From contig JAACWH010000030.1 in the NCBI GenBank assembly GCA_009991425.1, positions 1 through 62,996 of the forward strand: 62,996 bases of DNA. Direction: 5' to 3'. This document shows positions 43,212 through 52,512 of the stretch, one piece after another; the first letter of the stretch is position 1, and each line of letters begins with the position of its first letter. The notes under the pieces were generated by a model. It searched no databases. It saw only the letters and a list, made by a program, of their open reading frames with translations, and was not told the origin of the DNA. The position numbers were made by a program, and so were the translations under genes. Source of the DNA: Leptospira sp. (GTDB taxonomy: Bacteria > Spirochaetota > Leptospiria > Leptospirales > Leptospiraceae).

Positions 43212-43394
43212 ATGGAAGAAGTAATTGTAACCCAATCAAGAAGCTCAATAGGTACCATTCCAGCTCACAGAAAAACTTTGATTGCCTTAGGTCTTAAAAG
43301 AAAAGGCGCACAAAGAAAACACCAATTGACCGCTCAGATCAAAGGTATGCTGAGATCTGTTACGCATTTGGTAACAGTAGAAAAGGTAAAATAA
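43212..43394 (+). CDS. rpmD: 50S ribosomal protein L30
   Basis: This 60-residue protein fits the short bacterial L30 (TQSRSSIGTIPAHRKTLIAL). The ATG at 43212 is preferred to an in-frame TTG at 43206 inside rpsE. Confidence 0.95.
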   Translation: MEEVIVTQSRSSIGTIPAHRKTLIALGLKRKGAQRKHQLTAQIKGMLRSVTHLVTVEKVK

Positions 43395-43395
43395 A

Positions 43396-43935
43396 ATGAC
43401 TGAATCAAAATCTCAGAGAATAGAACCTTCTAAAGCATTTGGCTCTGATAGAACCAAAAAATCAACTTCTCTTGGTAATAAAAATACAATTACTATTCCA
43501 AAAGGTGCAAAGACTTCCAAGAAAAGAGTAGGTCAAGGACCAGGATCTGGACTTGGTAAGACTTCGACACGCGGTCAAAAAGGCCAAAAAGCTCGAGCTT
43601 CTTCTATGAGAAGAGGTTTTGAGGGTGGTCAGATGCCACTTCATAGAAGACTTCCAAAACGAGGATTCACAAGTAAGAACCATAAATTATACCAATCAGT
43701 AAATCTTGGTTTACTTGCAAAACTTGGAATTAGTGGTACTATTACTCCAGAAATTTTGAAGCAAAAAAATGTAATACAAGATGAAAATCTTTTAATAAAA
43801 ATTTTAGGTGATGGTGAAATTACCACATCAATTCAAATTACTGCAGATGCTTTCTCTGAAACAGCAAAAGCAAAAATTGAAAAAGCTGGTGGATCTGTAA
43901 CAATCAGAACCCAAGCAAAAACTACTAAGGATTAA
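43396..43935 (+). CDS. rplO: 50S ribosomal protein L15 with N-terminal extension
   Basis: This 179-residue protein is longer than the usual ~145. The core starts at about residue 43 (KRVGQGPGSGLGKTSTRGQK) and is preceded by ~40 basic and Ser/Thr residues not normally present. GFEGGQMPLHRRLPKRGF is conserved. Confidence 0.95.
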   Translation: MTESKSQRIEPSKAFGSDRTKKSTSLGNKNTITIPKGAKTSKKRVGQGPGSGLGKTSTRGQKGQKARASSMRRGFEGGQMPLHRRLPKRGFTSKNHKLYQSVNLGLLAKLGISGTITPEILKQKNVIQDENLLIKILGDGEITTSIQITADAFSETAKAKIEKAGGSVTIRTQAKTTKD

Positions 43936-43947
43936 AGGTAAGTTCCA

Positions 43948-45324
43948 TTGTTGAGTACTATTGCGAATATTTTTAAGATTCCTGAACTTAGAGGAAAAAT
44001 TCTATTTACCCTATTCATGCTTCTATTGTTTCGTATGGGTACTCATGTTACCATTCCTGGTATCAATTCTCTAATCGTTTCAGGAATCACCTCTGATCCT
44101 GGAGAAGGATTTTTAAATATGGTAGACCTTTTTGCTGGTGGAGCTTTACTCAAGTTTTCCATTTTTGCACTTGGAATCATGCCATACATTTCTTCTTCGA
44201 TCATTATGCAGTTAGTTATGGTTTTAATTCCTTCTCTTCAAAAACTTCAAAAAGAAGGCGATGAAGGAAGAAAGAAAATCCAACAGTATACTAAATACGG
44301 AACCATCATTCTTTGTGCGGTTCAATCTCTAGCAGTTTTACATCTTGCTAAATCTTGGTCTACAGGAACTGAATTAGCTCCTGCAAAATACCCTGGTCTT
44401 ATCAATCCATCTGTAGAACCTTTCTTTTTCTACTTAGGTCTTCTATCCATCACTACAGGAACCATCCTTTTGATCTGGATGGGTGAGCAGATTACAGAAC
44501 GAGGAATTGGAAATGGAATCTCACTTCTGATTTTTGCGGGTATAATTGGAAGAATGCCAGAAGCAATGATATCTATGTTCACCACTGATACTTCAGATGC
44601 TCTTTCTATCTTAATATTACTATTAATCTTCGTTGTTTTGATCTCACTGACTGTAATTCTCACACAAGGTGTCCGGAAGGTTCCCTTGCAGTATGGGAAG
44701 CAGATGGTTGGAAGAAGAATGGTTCAAGCGAAAAGCCAGTCCATTCCATTCAAAGTGAACGGAGCGAATGTTATGCCAATTATCTTCGCATCTTCTTTGA
44801 TTCTTTTTCCTCAGACTATCATTCAGTATTTCTCTTCCAATTTTGAAAGTTGGAATGGTTGGGCTGTAGTAATGGATTTTTTCAACCCTTTCTCTCAGAT
44901 ATGGTATAGAGCTGGATTCTATTATATGATTTATACAGCATTGATTGTATTCTTTGCTTACTTCTATACTGCAATTCAATTCAATCCTCAGGAACTCGCA
45001 GATAATTTGAAAAAATTTGGTGGTTCAATTCCTGGGATTCGTCAAGGAACTCCTACTAAGGAATATATTGAAAAAGTTTTAAACAGAATTACGCTCCCTG
45101 GAGCAATATTTTTAGCTGGACTTGCTCTTGCTCCCTATCTTATCATTAAGTTCTTAAATCTTGGAAACAATACAGGGGGCGGTGCTCTCGTGTATACATT
45201 TGGTGGAACCTCTCTTCTGATTATGGTTGGGGTTGCTTTGGAAACATTAAAGCAAATTGAAGCTCAACTACTTATGAGAAACTACGAAGGATTTATGAAA
45301 AAATCTAGGATCAAAGGTAGGTAG
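43948..45324 (+). CDS. secY: Preprotein translocase channel SecY
   Basis: This 458-residue protein has about ten transmembrane helices and forms the Sec channel. [10 protein letters not shown], the plug region, and cytoplasmic [16 protein letters not shown] are present. Starts TTG 43948 or TTG 43951 are both possible after AAAGG. Confidence 0.97.
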   Translation: MLSTIANIFKIPELRGKILFTLFMLLLFRMGTHVTIPGINSLIVSGITSDPGEGFLNMVDLFAGGALLKFSIFALGIMPYISSSIIMQLVMVLIPSLQKLQKEGDEGRKKIQQYTKYGTIILCAVQSLAVLHLAKSWSTGTELAPAKYPGLINPSVEPFFFYLGLLSITTGTILLIWMGEQITERGIGNGISLLIFAGIIGRMPEAMISMFTTDTSDALSILILLLIFVVLISLTVILTQGVRKVPLQYGKQMVGRRMVQAKSQSIPFKVNGANVMPIIFASSLILFPQTIIQYFSSNFESWNGWAVVMDFFNPFSQIWYRAGFYYMIYTALIVFFAYFYTAIQFNPQELADNLKKFGGSIPGIRQGTPTKEYIEKVLNRITLPGAIFLAGLALAPYLIIKFLNLGNNTGGGALVYTFGGTSLLIMVGVALETLKQIEAQLLMRNYEGFMKKSRIKGR

Positions 45325-45327
45325 GAT

Positions 45328-45891
45328 ATGAATCGACTTATTTTTATGGGACCACCAGGTGCTGGTAAAGGAACCCAAGCTGATATTTTTAAGGATCGTC
45401 TCTCGATTCCACAGATTTCAACTGGTGAAATTTTGAGAGAAGCTGTGAAAAATTCTACTGCTATGGGCTTAGAAGCTAAAAAATTTATGGACGCGGGAGA
45501 CCTCGTTCCAGATGTTGTAGTAATAGGTATTATCAAAGACCGCCTTGCTCAAAAAGATTGTGGAAATGGCTTTATATTGGATGGATTTCCTAGAACAGTC
45601 GAGCAAGCAGAAGCACTATCTAAAATCCTGAAAGAAACAAAAATGGATTTAGATGCAGTTATCAATCTTGCAGTTCCTGACAACGAACTTATTCAGAGAC
45701 TTCTGAAAAGAGCGGAGAAAGAGGGACGGGCTGATGACAACGAAGAAACGATTAAGAATCGTCTTCAGACTTATAATTCAAAGACACTGCCTCTTATAGA
45801 CTTCTATAAAAAAGCAGGAATACTCCGAGAAATCAATGGAGTAGGTTCAATGGAAGACATTACAAATGAAATACAGAGGGCACTGGGGTAA
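45328..45891 (+). CDS. adk: Adenylate kinase, short type
   Basis: This 187-residue enzyme interconverts ATP, ADP and AMP. P-loop [12 protein letters not shown] and AMP site [11 protein letters not shown] are complete. The LID is the short form without zinc cysteines ([13 protein letters not shown]). No map gene follows, unlike many operons. Confidence 0.96.
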   Translation: MNRLIFMGPPGAGKGTQADIFKDRLSIPQISTGEILREAVKNSTAMGLEAKKFMDAGDLVPDVVVIGIIKDRLAQKDCGNGFILDGFPRTVEQAEALSKILKETKMDLDAVINLAVPDNELIQRLLKRAEKEGRADDNEETIKNRLQTYNSKTLPLIDFYKKAGILREINGVGSMEDITNEIQRALG

Positions 45892-45894
45892 ATT

Positions 45895-46113
45895 TTGGCA
45901 AAAGAAGAAGCTATTGTAATCGATGGAGTCGTTTTAGAGCCGCTTCCCAATGCTATGTTTAAGGTAGAATTAGAAAATGGGCATAAGGTTCTAGCTCATA
46001 TCTCTGGTAAGATGAGAATGCACTACATTCGAATTCTACCAGGTGATAAGGTAACAGTGGAACTTTCTCCTTATGATTTAACAAAAGGCCGTATTACTTA
46101 CAGGAAAAAATAA
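45895..46113 (+). CDS. infA: Translation initiation factor IF-1
   Basis: This 72-residue OB-fold protein blocks the A site during initiation. It starts at TTG 45895, 3 nt after the adk stop. [19 protein letters not shown] and [13 protein letters not shown] are conserved. Confidence 0.96.
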   Translation: MAKEEAIVIDGVVLEPLPNAMFKVELENGHKVLAHISGKMRMHYIRILPGDKVTVELSPYDLTKGRITYRKK

Positions 46114-46122
46114 GGGATTAAG

Positions 46123-46236
46123 ATGAAAGTAAGAAGTTCAGTAAAGAAAATTTGTGCAGATTGCAAAGTCATTCGTAGAAAAGGCGTAATCCGAGTAATT
46201 TGTACTAACCCAAAGCATAAACAGAGGCAACGATAG
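46123..46236 (+). CDS. rpmJ: 50S ribosomal protein L36
   Basis: This 37-residue protein ([17 protein letters not shown].. [11 protein letters not shown]) is of the zinc-binding type with C11, C14, C27 and H32. It lies between infA and rpsM, the usual place, with GGGATTAAG upstream as a weak ribosome-binding site. Confidence 0.96.
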   Translation: MKVRSSVKKICADCKVIRRKGVIRVICTNPKHKQRQR

Positions 46237-46239
46237 AAT

Positions 46240-46617
46240 ATGGCTAGGATATCAGGGGTAGATTTACCCAAAGAAAAAAGAATTATTGTAGGTCTTACCT
46301 ATGTTTATGGAATCGGTCCTTCTTCTTCCAAAAAAATACTAGATCAAGCAGGAATCGACGGAACTATTCGAGTAAAAGATCTTTCCGATGACCAAGAAGC
46401 TGCTATTCGTAAAGTAATCGAAGAAAGTTTCCGAGTAGAAGGTGATCTTCGTGGAGAAATCAATCTTAATATTAAGAGATTAATGGATATTGGTTGTTAT
46501 AGAGGTTTGCGTCATAGAAAGGGTCTTCCTGTTCGTGGTCAAAAAACTAAAACTAACGCTAGAACTCGTAAGGGTGGTAAGAAAACCGTTGCGAACAAGA
46601 AAAAGGCAACCAAGTAA
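46240..46617 (+). CDS. rpsM: 30S ribosomal protein S13
   Basis: This 125-residue head protein contacts P-site t[15 protein letters not shown] and [16 protein letters not shown] are conserved. Confidence 0.98.
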   Translation: MARISGVDLPKEKRIIVGLTYVYGIGPSSSKKILDQAGIDGTIRVKDLSDDQEAAIRKVIEESFRVEGDLRGEINLNIKRLMDIGCYRGLRHRKGLPVRGQKTKTNARTRKGGKKTVANKKKATK

Positions 46618-46633
46618 TAGGAACTGATTAATA

Positions 46634-47041
46634 ATGGAAAAAGATAGTAAAAATAAAAAAGAAAAGAAACAAAAGAAAAAAGAGAAGAAGAACGTCCCTA
46701 AGGGTAAAGTTTATATCCAAGCTTCTTTCAATAATACTATTGTTTCGGTTACTGACATGGCTGGAAATGTTCTATCATGGGCATCTTCCGGTATGATGGG
46801 TTTTCGTGGATCTAAAAAATCCACTCCTTATGCAGCACAAATTGCAGCATCTACTGCAGCAGACAAGGCAATTGAAATTGCTGGACTTGCTGAAATAGAT
46901 GTAATGGTTTCAGGTCCTGGAATAGGTCGTGAATCTGCAATTCGATCACTTTCTGCAAAAGGTTTGAATGTGAAATTTATTAAAGATGTTACCCCACTTC
47001 CGCACAACGGATGTAGACCGAGAAAGAGAAGAAGAGTTTAA
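46634..47041 (+). CDS. rpsK: 30S ribosomal protein S11
   Basis: This 135-residue platform protein has an extra Lys-rich N-terminus of ~20 residues before the conserved core. It ends in [19 protein letters not shown]. Confidence 0.98.
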   Translation: MEKDSKNKKEKKQKKKEKKNVPKGKVYIQASFNNTIVSVTDMAGNVLSWASSGMMGFRGSKKSTPYAAQIAASTAADKAIEIAGLAEIDVMVSGPGIGRESAIRSLSAKGLNVKFIKDVTPLPHNGCRPRKRRRV

Positions 47042-47050
47042 GGAAGCAGT

Positions 47051-47683
47051 ATGGCAAGATATCGCGGACCAGTAGTTAAGTTAAGTAGAAGAGAGGGAGT
47101 TAACCTCCTACTCAAATCCAGTCATAATTTCAACAAAGAGAAATCTAGTTTTGAGAAGAGGAAATATCCTCCTGGTCTACCTCCTAAAAGAAAAGGTAAA
47201 ATATCAGAATACGGCTCTCAGTTACGTGAGAAGCAAAAAGTTAAACGTGTTTATGGTGTTCTTGAAAAGCAATTCCGTCGATACTTTGAAGAAGCAAACA
47301 GAGTTCCTGGCATAACAGGTGAGACTCTTCTTCAATTCTTAGAAAGAAGACTCGACTCTGTTATTTACAGAATGGGTTATGCAGTAACAAGAAGACAGGC
47401 GAGAAATTTTATAGCTCACAGACATATTTTAGTGAACGGAACTAGAGTGGATATTCCATCTTTTCGAGTGAGTATTGGTGACAAAATAGAAATTCGTGAT
47501 AAATTTAGAAGCTCATTGTTTCTAGAAGAGAATATTAAATTAGCTCAATCATTGAATAGAACACCAGCATGGTTGGTCGTTGACTTTTCCACATTTTCTG
47601 GAGAAGTAACAGGTATGCCAGCTAGAGAGGATATTGAGATCCCAGTAAAAGAACAAGTTATTGTGGAATTGTATTCTAAATAA
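47051..47683 (+). CDS. rpsD: 30S ribosomal protein S4
   Basis: This 210-residue primary rRNA-binding protein acts as a fidelity factor and, in E. coli, as the alpha-operon repressor. The S4 RNA-binding domain RRLDSVIYRMGYAVTRRQAR is present. No zinc cysteines are seen in the N-terminus, so it is the C-minus form. Confidence 0.97.
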   Translation: MARYRGPVVKLSRREGVNLLLKSSHNFNKEKSSFEKRKYPPGLPPKRKGKISEYGSQLREKQKVKRVYGVLEKQFRRYFEEANRVPGITGETLLQFLERRLDSVIYRMGYAVTRRQARNFIAHRHILVNGTRVDIPSFRVSIGDKIEIRDKFRSSLFLEENIKLAQSLNRTPAWLVVDFSTFSGEVTGMPAREDIEIPVKEQVIVELYSK

Positions 47684-47710
47684 CCAAATTCAGGAAGTAA
47701 GGAAAAGACA

Positions 47711-48688
47711 TTGTCTCCCAAAAATTTACTAAAAGGTTTCAAAAGACCAAAAAAAATCGACTTCGTAACAGAAGTAAACAACCCGAATTATGGGAAATTT
47801 GTAGCTGAACCCTTTGAAAGAGGATTTGGAACTACATTAGGTAACTCTTTGAGAAGAACTTTAATGTCTTCCATTGAAGGTGCTGCGATTTCTGCCATAA
47901 GAATCGAAGGCGTCAACCACGAATTCTCTTACATAGAGGGTGTTGTCGAAGACGTAACTCGAATTATTTTGAATCTTAAACAAGTAAGAATCAAGTATGA
48001 ACCTGAAGATAAAGACGCTAGCAAAGTTATCCATTTTGAAATGAATGGAGCTGGTTACTTTAAAGCTGGTGACCTTGCAGTTGATTCATCTATAGAAGTT
48101 ATGAATCCTGATCTTCATATTGCAACTTGCAATGAAGATGCCAATCTAGTTGTAGATTTAGAAATCCAAAGAGGCAAGGGATTTATTCCTGCTGAAGATA
48201 AGAAAAAGGATATTGAAGTTTTAGGAACCGTTCCTTTGGATTCTATCTTTTCTCCAGTTAAGAGAGTCGTATTTGATGTAAGTGAAGCTAGAATTGGACA
48301 AAGATCTGATTTTGAAAAACTTACTATGGAAATCTGGACTGATGGTTCTATTTCTCCTGAAGATGCACTTGCTCAGGCTGCCAAAATATTAAAAGAACAT
48401 CTTACTGTTTTCATTAACTTCGAAGAAGAAGTGGAAGAAGAAATAGATGAACTTGATGAAGCTGATGAGAAATTAAAAGCATCCTTATCAAAACATGTGG
48501 AAGAATTGGAATTATCTGTAAGATCTTTGAATGTTCTAAGAAGCCTTGAAATAGATTTCGTAGGCGAACTAGTTAAGAGAACAGAAGAAGAAATGACTAA
48601 ATCAAAACACTACAGTGACCAATCCCTAGACGAAATGAAAGCAAAACTTTCCACTATTGGTTTAAGTTTTGGAATGAGAGATTTCTAA
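47711..48688 (+). CDS. rpoA: DNA-directed RNA polymerase subunit alpha
   Basis: This 325-residue subunit has the N-terminal assembly domain ([19 protein letters not shown]), a flexible linker with an acidic run (~238-255), and the C-terminal domain ([20 protein letters not shown]) that binds UP elements and activators. Start is TTG 47711 with GGAA upstream. Confidence 0.97.
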   Translation: MSPKNLLKGFKRPKKIDFVTEVNNPNYGKFVAEPFERGFGTTLGNSLRRTLMSSIEGAAISAIRIEGVNHEFSYIEGVVEDVTRIILNLKQVRIKYEPEDKDASKVIHFEMNGAGYFKAGDLAVDSSIEVMNPDLHIATCNEDANLVVDLEIQRGKGFIPAEDKKKDIEVLGTVPLDSIFSPVKRVVFDVSEARIGQRSDFEKLTMEIWTDGSISPEDALAQAAKILKEHLTVFINFEEEVEEEIDELDEADEKLKASLSKHVEELELSVRSLNVLRSLEIDFVGELVKRTEEEMTKSKHYSDQSLDEMKAKLSTIGLSFGMRDF

Positions 48689-48689
48689 A

Positions 48690-49220
48690 ATGAATAAAAG
48701 AAATAAAGTTAAATCACTTAATCGTAATAATAAGCACAGAAACGCTATGCTTAACAACATGGTTACTAGTTTATTCTTGCATGAAAGAATAGAATCAACT
48801 TCTGCAAAATTGAAAGTTGCTAAGACTTTTGCTGAGAAATTGATTACTCGTGCTAAGAAAAATCTTGCTCCGGATACTAAACCTGAATCTAAGCTTCATA
48901 ACAGAAGAGAAGTAATGAAAACAATTACAAATCCTATGGTTGTTGATAAGCTTTTCGAAGATTTAGCCGTTCGTTACCAAGAGAGAAAGGGTGGTTACAC
49001 TCGAATTTTGAAATTAGTTAATAGACCTTCTGATAATTCTGAAATGTCCTTACTTGAATTAGTTGATAAAAAAGAGCAAGTTGAATTAAAAGAAGCAGCT
49101 ATAGCTAAAAGAAAAGTTTCTAAATCTTCTCCTAAAACTGCAAAGACTCCAAAAGAGCCGAAAGTTAAAGCAGAGAAAAAAGAATCAAAGCCTAAAGCTA
49201 AAAAAGCAGCTAAAAAGTAA
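48690..49220 (+). CDS. rplQ: 50S ribosomal protein L17 with basic C-terminal tail
   Basis: This 176-residue protein is longer than the usual ~125. The core (NRNNKHRNAMLNNMVTSL, GGYTRILKL) is followed by ~50 Lys/Ala/Pro-rich residues (~127-176), probably a disordered rRNA-binding tail. It ends the ribosomal cluster before a terminator. Confidence 0.96.
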   Translation: MNKRNKVKSLNRNNKHRNAMLNNMVTSLFLHERIESTSAKLKVAKTFAEKLITRAKKNLAPDTKPESKLHNRREVMKTITNPMVVDKLFEDLAVRYQERKGGYTRILKLVNRPSDNSEMSLLELVDKKEQVELKEAAIAKRKVSKSSPKTAKTPKEPKVKAEKKESKPKAKKAAKK

Positions 49221-49254
49221 ATTTAGTTCGGTTTAATTACTGTTAAGAAATAAG

Positions 49255-49282
49255 GGATCTGAATTTTTCAGGTCCTTTTTTT
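49255..49282 (+). terminator. Terminator of the ribosomal protein cluster
   Basis: A 9-bp stem (GGATCTGAA/TTCAGGTCC, one G-T pair, loop TTT) is followed by T7 directly downstream of rplQ. Confidence 0.88.
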
Positions 49283-49294
49283 ATTCTAAAAAGC

Positions 49295-50161
49295 TCAATT
49301 TTTTTTTGAAGTAGTATTAATCATTATTCCATTGAAAACGACTTCCCCCGCTACCATTGATGGAATAGATTTAGCTAAAAACCAATTGATTTCACCTGAG
49401 CTAGAATAAATTCTTCCTTCAAATTCCCATTTTGAAATTTGAGCGGCAGCGATTCTAACAGACTCTATAAATCTCTCACGATCATCTTCATGTATATTTT
49501 TTCCTAAACCCCACTCAGGACTATTTGGATTCTTTGGCAGTCCAAAAATCTTTAAAGCTTTCTCACTTAAGAAGGAAAAATAACTTGATCCATCTGGACG
49601 AATACAAAATTGAATGATAACCCCTGGTACATTATCTACCATGTCTAAGAACATTTTTTTATTCTCTCTTAGATCTTTTTGTATACAAAGCAGTTCTTTA
49701 TTTTGTTCATTTAGTTTAGAATTAACAGAAACTAAGTCTTTGTTTAAGTTTTCTAATTGTAGGTTTTGTAATTTTATTTTCTGATGAGCTTCAAATAGTT
49801 TAAAGGCCATTTTAATTGATGCATCGATTACTGTTAGATTAGAATTTTTTACAACATATCCAAATGAGGTAATTTTTTCTGTTCTAGCAACAATATCTTT
49901 TTCTGTTCGAGAAGACATGAAAAGAATAGGGAGCATATTTTTTTCTAAAATTATTTTAGCTACTTCAGTGCCATCTATTTCTGATCCTAAATCTATATCC
50001 ATTAGAACTAGATCGATAGCATTTAAAGAATTTGTAGCTAAGTCAATTGCAGCTAAAGGATTACCTGCATGTAATACTTTGTAACCAATACTTTCTAGTT
50101 GTTTGATTTCACTAAGAGCAATTATATATTCGTCTTCAACGATTAATATGATTTTTTTCAT
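49295..50161 (-). CDS. Receiver-PAS protein without kinase domain
   Basis: This 288-residue protein starts with a receiver (VEDEYIIAL, D55 in LMDIDLG, K in VVKN), then a short coiled coil (~125-170) and a PAS domain (~170-285). It ends right after the PAS (NGIMINTTSKKN). It shares strong similarity with the receiver and linker of the protein at 3297-4799, but has no HisKA/ATPase and no DNA-binding domain. It may be an intact single-output adaptor or a truncated kinase. It is monocistronic as far as can be seen. Confidence 0.82.
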   Translation of the reverse strand: MKKIILIVEDEYIIALSEIKQLESIGYKVLHAGNPLAAIDLATNSLNAIDLVLMDIDLGSEIDGTEVAKIILEKNMLPILFMSSRTEKDIVARTEKITSFGYVVKNSNLTVIDASIKMAFKLFEAHQKIKLQNLQLENLNKDLVSVNSKLNEQNKELLCIQKDLRENKKMFLDMVDNVPGVIIQFCIRPDGSSYFSFLSEKALKIFGLPKNPNSPEWGLGKNIHEDDRERFIESVRIAAAQISKWEFEGRIYSSSGEINWFLAKSIPSMVAGEVVFNGIMINTTSKKN

Positions 50162-50253
50162 TTCAAATTATTAAATAAAATTATGAATTAGTTTTAATTA
50201 TTAATGAAAAATGTATATAAATTATTGAAATATTTACAAAGAAAATTATGTTT

Positions 50254-50277
50254 TCCTAAAAAGCTTAGGATTTTTTT
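50254..50277 (+). terminator. Plus-strand terminator-like hairpin with no gene upstream
   Basis: TCCTAA-AAAGC-TTAGGA is followed by T7 on the plus strand. Both flanking genes run leftward, so it does not fit any annotated gene and might end an antisense or small RNA, or act in the leader of the receiver-PAS gene. Confidence 0.5.
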
Positions 50278-50338
50278 AATCTAATATTATTCCAATTATA
50301 AATAGTTAATTAATATTTTAGCAAAAACAATAATACTT

Positions 50339-50362
50339 GCACAATTTGATTTATTATTGTGC
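50339..50362 (-). terminator. Probable terminator of the PlsC-GpsA fusion gene
   Basis: GCACAAT/ATTGTGC with a 10-nt loop lies just downstream of the leftward gene. A run TTATTGTTTTTG follows on the minus strand. The stem is short, so confidence is limited. Confidence 0.5.
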
Positions 50363-50378
50363 CAATAATTGTTTTATA

Positions 50379-52403
50379 CTAAAATCTTTTCAGTTTATCT
50401 TGTAATTCAGATACTATCTTATCAAAATCTACTTTCTGAATAACTGTAGCATAGGCAGAACTTAAGATAGGGTATTGGCTTGGGTCTAGTTTAATCAGGT
50501 TTGGTAAAACTTTTAAACCATAGAAACCATTTGTGATTTTTTCTGGGGTTGTTCCATTAGCTATATCATATCCATACTTTCGATCTCTAGTGTCTGAGCC
50601 AAAACAAGCCAACATAAAATCTGTAAGTCCAGATAAACCATTGAAGGTTCCAGCCTGTCCACCTAAAGAGGTTCCCATATTTACTAATTCATTAAAGAAT
50701 CTGTTGGATAAATGGAAGAGTGTATTATCTACGTTTCCGCCTAGATTTTTCTTGAAGTATCCTTCAACTAATCCCATAGAAAGAGCAAATACTGTCTTCA
50801 AGGCTCCACCCAACTGGACACCTTTAGTATCTGTTGGATTGATCGCAGGTCTAGAGAAAATATAGCCTGTATTGAAGAGTACTTGGATTCTATGTTGTAG
50901 AGAAGGATCAATTGTAGCTACTTCAAAGCCTGATATTTTTCTTTCCATAATTTGGTCTGGATAATTAGCTCCAGATACAACACCCAATCTCTTGGGATCT
51001 ATTCCAAAAATATGTTCTAAGTCTTCTAGAATCAATCCATGCTGAGAACCTGTAAAACCTTTGATAACATTGATTATAGGTGCTTGGTTTTTCTGAATAT
51101 TTTCTTTTATAGAAGGATAGACCTCATCCATCTGCCAAGGATTTGCACCTTGGATGAAAAGTGTTGCTTTTTTGCAAATATCTGGATCAGCACTGAATTC
51201 AAAATTAGGTGGTAGTTTATAGATTGGATAATGAACAATATCTCTTTGCTCTTCATTAGATCTACGGCATTCTTCTTCATTAGGATGATAAACAGTTACT
51301 TTAACTTCTTTATTGGAAAGAAGAGTTCCTATTGCAACAGACATATTACTCGATCCGAGTATAACTATTTCTTCCTTGGGAGCCTTAGGGATTTGGATTA
51401 AAATATTTTGCTTTGTATTATCACCATTATAAAGGTTACGATACGTGCCATGTTGGTTTTTGTTGAGATTAGAACCAACAAGAAGTGCTAAATTATCTAT
51501 TAGAAATTGCTTCTTATCACCTTTTCCTGGGAACTGAACTTGTTCCATGTCAGCAGGGAAAAATTCTTGAAGTTTCTTAGGAAGATCTCCAACAAGCACT
51601 GGTTTGCCGATGGTTAATTTTCCATTTGCTTGGTTGAATAAAAATCCACTGGTAGGAAGAATTTTATCTGTTCCTTCCAGTGAAATTGGTAATACAATTT
51701 TATTGGCTACATAATGATAAACAGTATCAACGAATGGCATCAATCTTCCGTCTCGAGATCTTGTTCCTTCTGGAAATATAGAAATGATATTTCCATCAGA
51801 TTGCAATTTCTGGGATTGGCGGAAAGCTCTCATGTTGATCTTAGTCATGATGTCAGAGAGGCTAGGTGTGTCGGACATATCTTTTTTGGAACAGACTAGA
51901 AGAGTTCCAAACATATAAAGACCAAGTCTTGTAAAATCAGGTTCAAATGCAAGTCTACCTGCTATGAAGATTAATTTCTCAGCGATCTTGCGGCCATCTT
52001 CCCCTGAATTGTATAGAAGTGCGAAAATGGCAGGGGCATCTAAATGGCTTAAATGGTTAGAGATTAAAGTGACAGGAATTTTGCCAAGAACAGGATCTAG
52101 AAGTTTAAGATTTTCTGTTCCTTCGACCTTGAATTTCTTCATGATAGGATCTAAGAATCGCAACATGAAATCTCGCGGTTGAGGGTTCATTTCAGTTAAA
52201 ACGCCAACTTCCTCAAGTTTGGAAGGATCTGTGAAAATTTCCATTACCTTAGGCTTGGGTGTTGCATTGGAAAGAATGAGAAACTCTTCTAATATTTTGC
52301 GAGCATCAGCCTGTGACATTCCCGATTTAACAAATAAATGAATGTTTTCAAAAAACTCTTTGGACCATCTGCCAACCGTGGCTTCTTTTTCTGTCATTTT
52401 CAC
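50379..52403 (-). CDS. PlsC-type acyltransferase fused to glycerol-3-phosphate dehydrogenase
   Basis: This 674-residue fusion protein has an N-terminal acyltransferase with the HX4D motif at 117-122 (NHLSHLDAP) and FPEGTRS at 210-216, typical of 1-acyl-G3P or G3P acyltransferases. Residues ~345-674 match GpsA: nucleotide-binding GSSNMSVAIG, VIKGFTG, QLGGALKTVFALSMGLVEGY and GLSGLTDFMLACFG. The first glycine motif is degenerate (canonical GxGxxGxxx A). The fusion could pass G3P, made from DHAP by the C-terminal part, to acylation on the membrane. It is membrane-associated rather than membrane-spanning. A strong Shine-Dalgarno (GGGAG) precedes the ATG. Confidence 0.88.
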   Translation of the reverse strand: MKMTEKEATVGRWSKEFFENIHLFVKSGMSQADARKILEEFLILSNATPKPKVMEIFTDPSKLEEVGVLTEMNPQPRDFMLRFLDPIMKKFKVEGTENLKLLDPVLGKIPVTLISNHLSHLDAPAIFALLYNSGEDGRKIAEKLIFIAGRLAFEPDFTRLGLYMFGTLLVCSKKDMSDTPSLSDIMTKINMRAFRQSQKLQSDGNIISIFPEGTRSRDGRLMPFVDTVYHYVANKIVLPISLEGTDKILPTSGFLFNQANGKLTIGKPVLVGDLPKKLQEFFPADMEQVQFPGKGDKKQFLIDNLALLVGSNLNKNQHGTYRNLYNGDNTKQNILIQIPKAPKEEIVILGSSNMSVAIGTLLSNKEVKVTVYHPNEEECRRSNEEQRDIVHYPIYKLPPNFEFSADPDICKKATLFIQGANPWQMDEVYPSIKENIQKNQAPIINVIKGFTGSQHGLILEDLEHIFGIDPKRLGVVSGANYPDQIMERKISGFEVATIDPSLQHRIQVLFNTGYIFSRPAINPTDTKGVQLGGALKTVFALSMGLVEGYFKKNLGGNVDNTLFHLSNRFFNELVNMGTSLGGQAGTFNGLSGLTDFMLACFGSDTRDRKYGYDIANGTTPEKITNGFYGLKVLPNLIKLDPSQYPILSSAYATVIQKVDFDKIVSELQDKLKRF

Positions 52404-52512
52404 TCCCTAGAAGTCTTTATTGCGTTCTTTTGGGCAGGTTTTGTCTATCGAATTTTTTTTTAGTTTGGATGGAAATGCACTATAAAGAAACTTGTATAGG
52501 AACTAAATATAC

